This document shows positions 23,301 to 31,990 of a DNA stretch of 64,000 nt, piece after piece. The notes under the pieces are model-generated. The model saw nothing but the letters and a program-made list of their open reading frames with translations. It made no database searches and was not told where the DNA came from. The position numbers and the translations under genes are program-made. Position 1 is the first letter of the stretch. Each line of letters opens with the position of its first letter. The stretch lies in contig CM049318.1 of NCBI GenBank assembly GCA_026874595.1, forward strand, positions 46,418,456 to 46,482,455, written 5' to 3'. The DNA comes from Sipunculus nudus. Its lineage: Eukaryota > Annelida > Sipuncula > Golfingiida > Sipunculidae.

Positions 23301-26300
23301 GGGTCGGGATCTTCAACAAATGTCTCAGGTTTGAAATCTGCCATGTTAACATGTTAAAACAATAACAAAAAAAACAGTGATCCGAAAGGCAAACTGAAGA
23401 CTACATAAAATCCGTCATAAATTTGAAGAAAATCTCTAACTGCTGCATGTATCGAAACAGGTTCCACTCTTCTGTGTCCGCTTGAATATTCTCTCACCTC
23501 TCCCTCGGCTCTAAAACACAGCCCCCTATCAATAACTTCTATTCTCCAGCCGAGAACCTTCCATTTCTCGAACAATCCAAAGAATCTAACATGATACACA
23601 GTAAACACGCGTTACAGGAAACATCTAGAAAAAGAACGCTGTGTCCATACATGTCAGGGTTCACACGTGAGCCGGACCCGGCTCGGCCAAGCGAGAAAGC
23701 CCCACACTAGCATAACAGCGAGAGTTCAAGTTGAGTAGTACGTTGTGCTACATGAAATGGCCATTCAAAAGTACTAAACTCTTACCAGATTTTATAGTTG
23801 TTTTCGCAATCTGCTTATATTTTCAATTAAGTAACAGCTTCATAGGAAACAAAGTGTTCGATAAAATATAAAAACCCGTTTCATACAGTGTACCCCAATC
23901 GAGTCCAAATCAAGGGACTCCATGGAGGTTTATTATTCAGCACGTCAAAGGTTCCACCATGGAGGTTTATTATTCAGCACGTCCAAGGTTCCACCATGGA
24001 GTTTTATTATTCAGCACGTCCAAGGTTCCACCATGGAGGTTTATTATTCAGCACGTCCAAGGTTCCACCATGGAGGTTTATTATTCAGCACGTCCAAGGT
24101 TCCACCATGGAGGTTTATTATTCAGCACGTCCAAGGTTCCTCCATGGAGGTTTATTATTCAGCATGCCCAGGGTTCCACCCTGGGGGTTTATTATTCAGC
24201 ACGTCCAAGATTCCACCATGGAGGTTTATTATTCAGCACGTCCAAGGTTCCACCATGGAGGTTTATTATTCAGCACGTCCATGGTTCCACCATGGAGGTT
24301 TATTATTCAGCACGTCCAAGGTTCCACCATGGAGTTTTATTATTCAGCACGTCCAAGGTTCCACCATGGAGGTTTATTATTCAGCACGTCCAAGGTTCCA
24401 CCATGGAGGTTTATTATTCAGCACGTCCAAGGTTCCACCATGGAGGTTTATTATTCAGCATGCCCAGGGTTCCACCATGGAGGTTTATTATTCAGCACGT
24501 CCAAGGTTCCACCATGGAGGTTTATTATTCAGCACGTCCAAGGTTCCACCATGGAGGTTTATTATTCAGCACGTCCAAGGTTCCACCATGGAGGTTTATT
24601 ATTCAGCACGTCCATGGTTCCACCATGGAGGTTTATTATTCAGCACGTCCAAGGTTCCACCATGGAGGTTTATTATTCAGCACGTCCAAGGTTCCACCAT
24701 GGAGGTTTATTATTCAGCATGCCCAGGGTTCCACCATGGAGGTTTATTATTCAGCACGTCCAAGGTTCCACCATGGAGGTTTATTATTCAGCACGTCCAA
24801 GGTTCCACCATGGAGGTTTATTATTCAGCACGTCCATGGTTCCACCATGGAGGTTTATTATTCAGCACGTCCAAGGTTCCACCATGGAGGTTTATTATTC
24901 AGCACGTCCAAGGTTCCACCATGGAGGTTTATTATTCAGCACGTCCAAGGTTCCACCATGGAGGTTTATTATTCAGCACGTCCAAGGTTCCACCATGGAG
25001 GTTTATTATTCAGCATGCCCAGGGTTCCACCATGGAGGTTTATTATTCAGCACGTCCAAGGTTCCACCATGGAGGTTTATTATTCAGCACGTCCATGGTT
25101 CCACCATGGAGGTTTATTATTCAGCACGTCCAAGGTTCCACCATGGAGGTTTATTATTCAGCACGTCCAAGGTTCCACCATGGAGGTTTATTATTCAGCA
25201 CGTCCAAGGTTCCTCCATGGAGGTTTATTATTCAGCATGCCCAGGGTTCCACCATGGAGGTTTATTATTCAGCATGCCCAGGGTTCCACCATGGAGGTTT
25301 ATTATTCAGCATGCCCAGGGTTCCACCATGGAGGTTTATTATTCAGCACGTCCAAGGTTCCACCATGGAGGTTTATTATTCAGCACGTCCAAGGTTCCAC
25401 CATGGAGGTTTATTATTCAGCACGTCCAAGGTTCCTCCATGGAGGTTTATTATTCAGCATGCCCAGGGTTCCACCATGGAGGTTTATTATTCAGCACGTC
25501 CAAGGTTCCACCATGGAGGTTTATTATTCAGCACGTCCAAGGTTCCACCATGGAGGTTTATTATTCAGCACGTCCATGGTTCCACCATGGAGGTTTATTA
25601 TTCAGCACGTCCAAGGTTCCACCATGGAGGTTTATTATTCAGCACGTCCAAGGTTCCACCATGGAGGTTTATTATTCAGCACGTCCAAGGTTCCACCATG
25701 GAGGTTTATTATTCAGCACGTCCAAGGTTCCACCATGGAGGTTTATTATTCAGCACGTCCAAGGTTCCTCCATGGAGGTTTATTATTCAGCATGCCCAGG
25801 GTTCCACCATGGAGGTTTATTATTCAGCACGTCCAAGGTTCCACCATGGAGGTTTATTATTCAGCACGTCCAAGGTTCCACCATGGAGGTTTATTATTCA
25901 GCACGTCCATGGTTCCACCATGGAGGTTTATTATTCAGCACGTCCAAGGTTCCACCATGGAGTTTTATTATTCAGCACGTCCAAGGTTCCACCATGGAGG
26001 TTTATTATTCAGCACGTCCAAGGTTCCACCATGGAGGTTTATTATTCAGCACGTCCAAGGTTCCACCATGGAGGTTTATTATTCAGCATGCCCAGGGTTC
26101 CACCATGGAGGTTTATTATTCAGCACGTCCAAGGTTCCACCATGGAGGTTTATTATTCAGCACGTCCAAGGTTCCACCATGGAGGTTTATTATTCAGCAC
26201 GTCCAAGGTTCCACCATGGAGGTTTATTATTCAGCACGTCCATGGTTCCACCATGGAGGTTTATTATTCAGCACGTCCAAGGTTCCACCATGGAGGTTTA

Positions 26301-28879
26301 TTATTCAGCACGTCCAAGGTTCCACCATGGAGGTTTATTATTCAGCATGCCCAGGGTTCCACCATGGAGGTTTATTATTCAGCACGTCCAAGGTTCCACC
26401 ATGGAGGTTTATTATTCAGCACGTCCAAGGTTCCACCATGGAGGTTTATTATTCAGCACGTCCATGGTTCCACCATGGAGGTTTATTATTCAGCACGTCC
26501 AAGGTTCCACCATGGAGTTTTATTATTCAGCACGTCCAAGGTTCCACCATGGAGGTTTATTATTCAGCACGTCCAAGGTTCCACCATGGAGGTTTATTAT
26601 TCAGCACGTCCAAGGTTCCACCATGGAGGTTTATTATTCAGCATGCCCAGGGTTCCACCATGGAGGTTTATTATTCAGCACGTCCAAGGTTCCACCATGG
26701 AGGTTTATTATTCAGCACGTCCATGGTTCCACCATGGAGGTTTATTATTCAGCACGTCCAAGGTTCCACCATGGAGTTTTATTATTCAGCACGTCCAAGG
26801 TTCCACCATGGAGGTTTATTATTCAGCACGTCCAAGGTTCCTCCATGGAGGTTTATTATTCAGCATGCCCAGGGTTCCACCATGGAGGTTTATTATTCAG
26901 CATGCCCAGGGTTCCACCATGGAGGTTTATTATTCAGCATGCCCAGGGTTCCACCATGGAGGTTTATTATTCAGCACGTCCAAGGTTCCACCATGGAGGT
27001 TTATTATTCAGCACGTCCAAGGTTCCACCATGGAGGTTTATTATTCAGCACGTCCAAGGTTCCTCCATGGAGGTTTATTATTCAGCATGCCCAGGGTTCC
27101 ACCATGGAGGTTTATTATTCAGCACGTCCAAGGTTCCACCATGGAGGTTTATTATTCAGCACGTCCAAGGTTCCACCATGGAGGTTTATTATTCAGCACG
27201 TCCATGGTTCCACCATGGAGGTTTATTATTCAGCACGTCCAAGGTTCCACCATGGAGTTTTATTATTCAGCACGTCCAAGGTTCCACCATGGAGGTTTAT
27301 TATTCAGCACGTCCAAGGTTCCACCATGGAGGTTTATTATTCAGCACGTCCAAGGTTCCACCATGGAGGTTTATTATTCAGCACGTCCAAGGTTCCTCCA
27401 TGGAGGTTTATTATTCAGCATGCCCAGGGTTCCACCATGGAGGTTTATTATTCAGCACGTCCAAGGTTCCACCATGGAGGTTTATTATTCAGCACGTCCA
27501 AGGTTCCACCATGGAGGTTTATTATTCAGCACGTCCATGGTTCCACCATGGAGGTTTATTATTCAGCACGTCCAAGGTTCCACCATGGAGGTTTATTATT
27601 CAGCACGTCCAAGGTTCCACCATGGAGGTGTATTATACAGCACGTCCAAGATTCCACCATGGAGGTTTATATTCAGACGACAGGTGGCTATATGACTTGC
27701 TTGCTATTTAGATAAGAAACCTATAACATAAGTGTAGAAACTGATCTGTCCGCTTGGACCAGTGCGTGCACGTTTTGCATTTTTGCAGGATTGATTGTCG
27801 ATATCAAAACATTCTGTCTTGAAAATGATTCCATTAAAACGTAATCATCTTGTTAATTTATTTTGGTATGGCTAATTTAACGTTGTTGGATCCCAACTGA
27901 GCAGTTAGAACAGTAGAACTTAAGGAAAAGCGATTCCTTGTCAAATCAAAGGACAAGTCAGCCCCTGGCTTGTTGAAAGGTAAGCACAATCCGTACCTTT
28001 CCAGCGAGGGAATTGTGAATATATTTCTTTAGAATAACCCGATTGAATGGAAAGAGCAACAGTAAACATGATATCGACACCTTGCAAGACACCTTCCAGG
28101 CCTGAATTCTCAGAACTGTTCAGAATTTCAGGCCTGTTAGTATTTTACCTTACTTGAGTGAGTAGATTTAAGATATCATTATTGTCAAAAATACCTAAAT
28201 CTAATCAAACAAAAAATTGTTTTAAATTGATAAAGTTTACATCATTTTAAACCTGGTGGAGTGATCTTTCTAATGGTATACATAATTTTTCACTTTTTAA
28301 TCCATTTTCACATGATTAAGTAAAATTTTAGTTTGAGGGTAGATAGAAACATGATAGAGGGAAAACAGTTAGAGATTTTGTCTTGCAGTTCAATATCAGC
28401 CCACTAAAAGTGACTTACTGTTACTTGGTACTTAAAATTGCCTACCTTTGAAATTTTTTTAAATTGTAACATGTTACAAAATCATGTGAAAATGAGTGAA
28501 ACGTTAAAATATATATATACCATCAGAAAGATCACTGTTCTAGGTGTCAAATATTGTATACTTTTAATTAGATATGTGCTTTTGATAATAACAATACTTT
28601 GAATGGGCTTGACCTGACGTTGCATTAGACAAAATGTATAAACATGTATATTTAATTATTCTCCTTTATCTCCTGTGAATATCTCCTTATATTGGAACCT
28701 AATAGTTAAACATTCACTCAGCTGTCATCTTTGTCGTTGCTGAATGACCGCCTAGGGCTGGGGTCCCAGACTTCTTTATCAGTGGAGGATCCAGAAATTC
28801 GAAAAGTGGCGCGCTAATACCGGGTTAGCGGTTGATGGGTATTAAGCAATATATATATATATATATATATATGCAATAC

Positions 28880-28948
<69 letters not shown>

Positions 28949-30155
28949 TACTACTATATACTTGAGATATATATTTTGGGCTATTGAAAATATTTGTTTT
29001 TTAGGAATAAAATCTACAGCCATGGTGTTTCCTTAAAATTAATTTCAGGTACAAAGGGAGAGGGAATGGGAGGGGGATACACTAAGAATTTTTTTTTTAA
29101 TGTGATGTTAACGAAGAAATTTTGAGGCACCTTTCACAAAAAATATGAGGATTTTCTGTTCCTCAACTACTATTCTCTTAAATGTATTTGCATAACGTTG
29201 TCAAACCTGTTTAGTTTTTTTTTTTACACTTGTGGTTTAAGTAGCTTTTTACTGACTCGGCGAAGAGATTTGCCTTCGGGAAAAGCTGGGAGAATTAACA
29301 GTTTAGCTCTACCGTAAAGCTAGACATAATTAGAATTTTATTAAGTATACATCAAACTGACTCACACCTAATGCACTTCTGTCTTGTCAGAGCCTTAACG
29401 ATGGGGCGGACTGCCGCCAGACTTCTAATACATGCAAAATGGTTTCTGATATACAATTGTATGGCCATGCATGGACTGGATTTATCTGGACATGGATACA
29501 TGCTGGATTTCTCCAACTACGCATGCACTCAGTTTTATCTCGCTCGCGTTACATTTTATAAAAATAAATTCATGCGAATAGTCCTCCGAAATAAGGGTTG
29601 TGCTCAGTGGCCGAATATTGCTATTAAACCGTCCGATTTGTTTTTAGCGAGATGCCGTAATCACGACTTGCTGCGGAATATACGGATATCATCGGCGAAT
29701 TTAAAAGGCCGCAGCAGCAATTAATCCACTGGGAAGCTGAGACGCTCTCCCTCATTGACCACGGAACAAGCCGTCACTCCCTCTGGTATATAACCCCGGA
29801 GTTCGTTACGGGCGAGTTTTTCTTGGTATTTAAGAGTATTTGAAAATAACGACTTGTACACATTTTTTTAAATTTATACTCACCAGAAATCAAGATTCAA
29901 GGACAGCCGACAAAAGACTCTTCAAGCGACAGCAGCAGTCCTGGCGGGTACCGCGCCCTGGACAAGCCGGAAGGAGTTGTGAGCGGTCCGTACCAGGAAC
30001 TCGCGGTGACTAAAGGCCGCAAGGAGGAGCCCCACATCTATGCTGCCATGGACACGGAAGATCCGAAAATGGGCCGGCGCGGCAAACATGCAGGAGGCGC
30101 TCCGGGCAAGACTCCGAGGAAGCCGCAAAAAGAGTACCTAGAGCTCACCGCCTAG
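14199..30155 (+). CDS. C-terminal exons of a putative receptor with a multi-tyrosine signalling tail (partial gene model)
   Basis: Model: exons 14199-14338, 14917-15049, 16526-16570 and 29887-30155, with phases 0, 1, 1 at the three joins so the frame stays open to TAG at 30153-30155. The roughly 195 encoded residues are hydrophilic, proline- and lysine-rich, and carry tyrosine motifs SYVSL, GYLDPL, QYENI, GYRAL, PYQEL, IYAAM and EYLEL. YxxL/I sites can act as ITIM/ITAM-like SH2 docking motifs and YAAM fits the YxxM consensus for PI3-kinase p85 (established motif knowledge). A cytoplasmic tail of an Ig- or EGF-type receptor is therefore inferred. No membrane segment or ectodomain is found in the window, so upstream exons are missing and the receptor class is unknown. 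Introns are large and filled with repeats; the last one (about 13.3 kb) holds a Gypsy element and the 37 bp satellite. Confidence 0.6.
14917..15049 (+). CDS. Receptor tail exon B
   Basis: Acceptor TTCATTTTTTCAG ends at 14916; donor GTCAGT starts at 15050. It reads in frame from its first base: basic residues, a run of four prolines (HAPPPPKDSPPDG), then EGYLDPLRR and SMYH, ending one base into a codon. The proline run could bind SH3 domains (inference). Confidence 0.65.
15463..16196. repeat. 21 bp minisatellite, about 35 copies
   Basis: The unit is near ACTTGTGGACGTGTTGATTA plus one base. Copies at 15463-15650 are almost identical; those after 15700 are diverged. Because 21 is a multiple of three, both strands give long repetitive open frames (for example Val-Asp-Val-Leu-Ile-Ile-Leu on +). 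It lies in the intron between exons B and C. Confidence 0.95.
16526..16570 (+). CDS. Receptor tail mini-exon C (45 bp)
   Basis: Using the AG at 16524-16525, the exon reads EPQSVPQYENISPKAG and ends at 16570 before GTGGAC, keeping phase 1 on both sides, so it can be included or skipped without changing frame. A second AG 7 bp upstream (16517-16518) would shift the frame to a stop when joined to exon B. The donor is weak. It adds a YENI motif. Confidence 0.4.
16783..17525. repeat. ~26 bp minisatellite, about 28 copies
   Basis: Variants of CCCACTATATATGAACATCA followed by GTTTAT, with a stray copy near 17735-17762. A higher-order pattern is visible: blocks with TTTATGTCAACATCAG, ATCGTCTCAACCCACTGTAT and CACAATATTTGAACA alternate in the same order several times. 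It lies in the intron after exon C. Confidence 0.9.
17588..17672 (-). mobile_element. tRNA-like SINE head
   Basis: The minus strand reads GGGGATCCC then box A-like TTAGCTCAGTAGTAAAGC and box B-like GGGTTTGATTCCC about 35 bp later. A T-arm (ATGGG/CCCAT) can form, but the acceptor ends pair only partly and extra bases sit before the 3' end. I read it as a tRNA-derived SINE or tRNA pseudogene. Confidence 0.55.
18323..19176 (-). repeat. 3' long terminal repeat (854 bp)
   Basis: On the minus strand it starts TGTTACAGATG at 19176, directly after the polypurine tract, and ends TTCCGTAACA at 18323, so the ends are the inverted hexamers TGTTAC/GTAACA. The outer end is confirmed by the partial copy at 540-838. 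The inner part matches the 5' remnant at 23377-23730. A TATA-like ATTTATAAATAG lies near 18877-18888 (minus strand). Confidence 0.85.
19177..19187 (-). promoter_or_regulatory. Polypurine tract (plus-strand primer site)
   Basis: Minus strand AGGAGGGAGAG abuts the LTR start TGTTAC, as expected for the primer of second-strand synthesis. A short hairpin (GAAAGTTTT / AAAACTTTC, about 19198-19230) lies just upstream. Confidence 0.75.
19330..20285 (-). pseudogene. Reverse transcriptase (N-terminus deleted) and RNase H
   Basis: From 20285 the minus strand reads LLKGFWQVPLTERAKEVSAF and TPQGLYQYN; after a frameshift it continues MPFGMKNSPATFQRLIH, then the catalytic YIDDLILYSD, LGMVGYYRKFCPNF and the linker to 19663. 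RNase H follows in a frame from 19646, with YFSRKF, ALILALQHF, FSDHNSLTFM and RLLRWSLFLQDYNL. A TAA then precedes IKPLKGKDNVLADCLSR. The first catalytic motif and the VDYR-type region of RT are missing: integrase tail sequence joins RT near 20285. Confidence 0.8.
20286..21110 (-). pseudogene. Integrase, upstream of RT, catalytic core partly deleted
   Basis: The minus strand reads SLSMAHEAP-stop-SGHLGI, HFYWPNLRKDVQYC-stop-PCYTCQ (HHCC zinc module with two stops), then PFSRIIVDCVGPMPKTKSG with the first catalytic Asp. From ESFQESLVF near 20650 it jumps to the post-core region ELLCDNPDSLSLLQYVSDL and KTKYDKHTVSRTFEPGEK. The C-terminal domain follows (PIPGRPLKARYFGPYIVD, SDLNYVLLTTDRRKKKQL). The second Asp and the Glu of the DDE triad are absent. 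A homologous junction in intact relatives would fall between IN and RT. Confidence 0.8.
21111..21640 (-). pseudogene. Aspartic protease and PR-IN spacer
   Basis: The minus strand reads PIRILRDTGIF (active-site DTG at 21596-21588) followed by a stop. Then comes GIRSTSPFKRIQLLLGNDVA, GDKIQHAPIVTKK (protease C-terminal half) and a spacer with ILCAVTRSLAKK. The spacer leads straight into the integrase zinc module, which supports the unusual gene order. Confidence 0.7.
21641..23344 (-). pseudogene. gag with CCHC zinc knuckle
   Basis: Starts MADFKPETFVEDPDPDQHK at 23344, then a stop. It carries a Lys/Glu-rich helical region, FDVYRHIRLVQPFQENEVDK (about 22930-22870), LRHLILLEEFKRCINADVKTF and LPDDYSLTH. 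A CN-stop-CKKEGHLISDC knuckle (C-x2-C-x4-H-x4-C, first spacer interrupted by a stop) lies near 22240-22205, followed by a Ser/Asp/Glu-rich region to about 21670. At least five stops or shifts are visible. Confidence 0.75.
23377..23730 (-). repeat. Truncated 5' LTR
   Basis: Matches the middle of the 3' LTR (about 18730-19085; shared landmarks GGCAAACTGAAGACTACATA and ACATGTCAGGGTTCACACGT). It lacks about 100 bp at the outer end and about 400 bp at the inner end. The gag start codon lies only 33 bp away, so the usual primer-binding site and leader are gone. Confidence 0.75.
23915..27690 (+). repeat. 37 bp satellite array, about 102 tandem copies, stop-free in all three + frames
   Basis: The unit runs CATGGAGGTTTATTATTCAG followed by CACGTCCAAGGTTCCAC. 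Recurrent variants are CATGCCCAGGG for CACGTCCAAGG, CCATGG for CCAAGG in the spacer, CTCC for CACC before ATGG, and GAGTTTT for GAGGTTT. Variants recur in similar order (a CATGCCC unit, two or three standard units, then a CCATGG unit), which shows local block duplication. As 37 is 1 modulo 3 and the unit has no stop on this strand, each + frame is open for about 1250 codons with the same 37-residue period. The reverse strand has TAATAA per unit. I treat it as non-coding satellite in the last intron of the receptor tail gene. Confidence 0.95.
28097..28136. repeat. Hairpin-forming inverted repeat
   Basis: Arms CAGGCCTGAATTCT and AGAATTTCAGGCCTG (one extra T) enclose about 11 bases. Confidence 0.7.
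28251..28546. mobile_element. Foldback/MITE-like inverted repeat
   Basis: The left arm (28251-28316, through GTGATCTTTCTAATGGTATA and TTTTCACATGATT) is the diverged reverse complement of the right arm (28481-28546, AATCATGTGAAAATG ... TATACCATCAGAAAGATCAC). Arms are about 65 bp with roughly 160 bp between. No target duplication was recognised, so the exact ends are open. Confidence 0.6.
28849..28945. repeat. (AT)n microsatellite, interrupted
   Basis: Two AT blocks separated by a short GCAATACAATTTT spacer. Confidence 0.95.
29887..30155 (+). CDS. Receptor tail terminal exon D
   Basis: Acceptor ...ATACTCACCAG ends at 29886. The exon takes one base from the previous exon, then reads KIQGQPTKDSSSDSSSPGG, YRALDKPEGVVSGPYQELAV, KGRKEEPHIYAAMD and ends KEYLELTA-stop. 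It has four Tyr-x-x-hydrophobic sites in 88 residues, is GC-rich against AT-rich flanks, and ends with a YLEL five residues from the C-terminus. The reverse-strand frame across the same bases is a shadow. Confidence 0.7.
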
Positions 30156-30360
30156 AGCTGCAGGCCATATATTAACAATATTTAATGTTTAATTTCGTAT
30201 ATGACTTAGTATGCACATAAAGTAATTGAAAGGCCTATTTGACTATTGCGCCAGCTGCTTCGGACGTGCATGCGAGTTTACATCCGGGATCTTAACGTAT
30301 GACAGTAATCATATAATTCATATAAATACTTTGAAAGCAATAGCACTGCATGGTTATTCA

Positions 30361-30366
30361 AATAAA
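30361..30366 (+). terminator. Polyadenylation signal of the receptor tail gene
   Basis: AATAAA lies 206 bp after the TAG of exon D on the same strand. No closer canonical hexamer is seen, so this is the best candidate 3' end. Confidence 0.5.
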
Positions 30367-30715
30367 ACAGCAGTGTATAACCTGACATGCACAGTAAGAC
30401 CGTTTAGCCTTAGCTGGGACTGAACCCAAAATTGTCGTTATATAACCTCCTGCTTGACCGAGTACCTTTTCGACATTTCTGTAAAATGTAATTGTTAATG
30501 CGTATAAAAAATATTTCCGTTTCCTAAAATGTTGGATTGATTTTGTTAGTCATTTTCTAAAGTATCAATTTAGTCGGACTCTTAGCACAAATACCATTGT
30601 CAGCCGTCTTTTAAACAAACAAAAATGAATAACTGCAGCTTTCATACTAAATTATTAATAGTTTAACGTTTAATCTATTCTTAACTATTCCTTAGAGTAT
30701 GAGGAATCAAATTAA

Positions 30716-30717
<2 letters not shown>

Positions 30718-30771
<54 letters not shown>
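30718..30771. repeat. (AT)n microsatellite
   Basis: About 54 bp of alternating AT. Confidence 0.96.
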
Positions 30772-30773
<2 letters not shown>

Positions 30774-31931
30774 AACGAATTGATTTCTTAAGGGTCTGTT
30801 CAAGAGACGTTCAGTAATCAGTATAAATCTGATCCCGAAATAAGGCGATTTATATTATGGATAAATTATTTATACATAATGTTATTCCTGTTGCCAATTA
30901 CCTCTAATTGAATTTAACAGTAAAAAGTTTCCCCACACAACCATTTTGTCCAAAAGTTGACCCTTTACATTAACCCATATATTTTCAAAATGTTATATAC
31001 CGAGGTAAGTTTATATAATTGCTGATTTCAAGCCTTTTGGACACTTTTCCAAGATGGGTAATGTTTTGTGATATCTATGAATAACTTTAACAGAAAATGG
31101 CATCAGACCTAAAAATGGCGGGGGCCGCAGCAAAATTTAAAATTTCAGGATTGGCCCTGGCCAGGACTAGAAAGACTTTTGAGAAAATAGTCAAAAACTG
31201 CTCGGGGAGAGTAATTTTGTCCTTGTTGGCGGACTGAAATATGAATGCAAGTGACAGTTGTATAATATGAATCCATATCATGGTCTGATTTTGTTCCCTT
31301 CCGCTGTTATTATTCTTAACCGTTATTTATGTACAGAAATGTGATTTTGATACCAAAGTCTGTAAGTGTCAAACTCATCTCAGACAGAGTTTATGGTCCT
31401 TGAAAACAACTACTTATTATGTCACCTGTCCATTCTGGGTTGCACTTACATAGGGTCAATAAATATCGCCAAGTTTATTCAAACAAGCAGCGCTCAAGCT
31501 AAAAAGATTGCCACTAGGGGTCTTAATCCCAGGTATCGGTCAAGCCATATAGCTGCCATTGTCAGCCAATCAGTGACTGAAGAATGAGTTGGTTCTCTCA
31601 GGGAAGACATGTGATTGTTTATCTCCAAATGAGGTTGACAGGTCAGTTAAATTGCTGCTTTTTCTGAATGCCTAAATGCCAATAACACGTTTGTGACGTG
31701 GGTATAAAATGACCTAGCAAACAAATTTTCTGAAAAGTTTTTTTCTGATCTTTGACGATATTAAACCTTGATAATAACATACATTCCAAATTTGGGGACA
31801 CCTTTCGGGTCGGCAATTTTATTTATGCTGTTATGTTTCATCTGTGGGAGAAATCCAACAAGGCTAACATGAGTAGCCCCTTGGTCTTTTCGTACCACAT
31901 GATACAACATGTCAAGACACAGTATCGGCTC

Positions 31932-31932
<1 letters not shown>

Positions 31933-31988
<56 letters not shown>
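31933..31988. repeat. (CT)n microsatellite
   Basis: About 56 bp of near-perfect CT on the + strand. Confidence 0.96.

Positions 31989-31990
<2 letters not shown>

Larger units (their letters stand above)
18323..23730 (-). mobile_element. Degenerate Gypsy-like LTR retrotransposon with Gmr1-type pol order (gag-PR-IN-RT-RH)
   Basis: Read on the minus strand from 23730 to 18323: truncated 5' LTR, gag with a CCHC knuckle, protease (DTG), integrase, reverse transcriptase, RNase H, polypurine tract, complete 3' LTR. Integrase (20286-21110) lies before RT (19663-20285), and no integrase follows RNase H. The motifs are Ty3/gypsy-like, yet the order is that of Ty1/copia; this combination is the hallmark of Gmr1-like elements. 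The copy is dead: stops in gag, IN and RNase H, a frameshift in RT, loss of part of the IN core, and loss of the N-terminal third of RT. It sits antisense in the last intron of the receptor tail gene. Confidence 0.85.
27700..29886. other. Intronic sequence before receptor exon D
   Basis: Mostly AT-rich without exons. It holds a hairpin at 28097-28136 and an inverted repeat at 28251-28546 (listed separately), (AT)n at 28849-28945, and a 117-codon open frame at 29371-29724 with no recognisable domain, which I do not call. Confidence 0.5.

Noticed and set aside
23915-27690. CRISPR array
   Set aside because: The 37 bp repeats are head-to-tail with no unique spacers, in a eukaryotic intron.
23888-27715. 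Three overlapping ~1250-codon open frames as a giant repetitive protein
   Set aside because: They exist because a stop-free 37 bp unit is repeated; the same period appears in all three frames, with no splice signals, domain or codon bias.
29371-29724. 117-codon + strand frame upstream of exon D
   Set aside because: No splice context linking it to the gene, no recognisable motif, ordinary length for chance in a GC-richer patch.
29922-30128. Minus-strand frame over exon D
   Set aside because: Shadow of the coding exon on the + strand.
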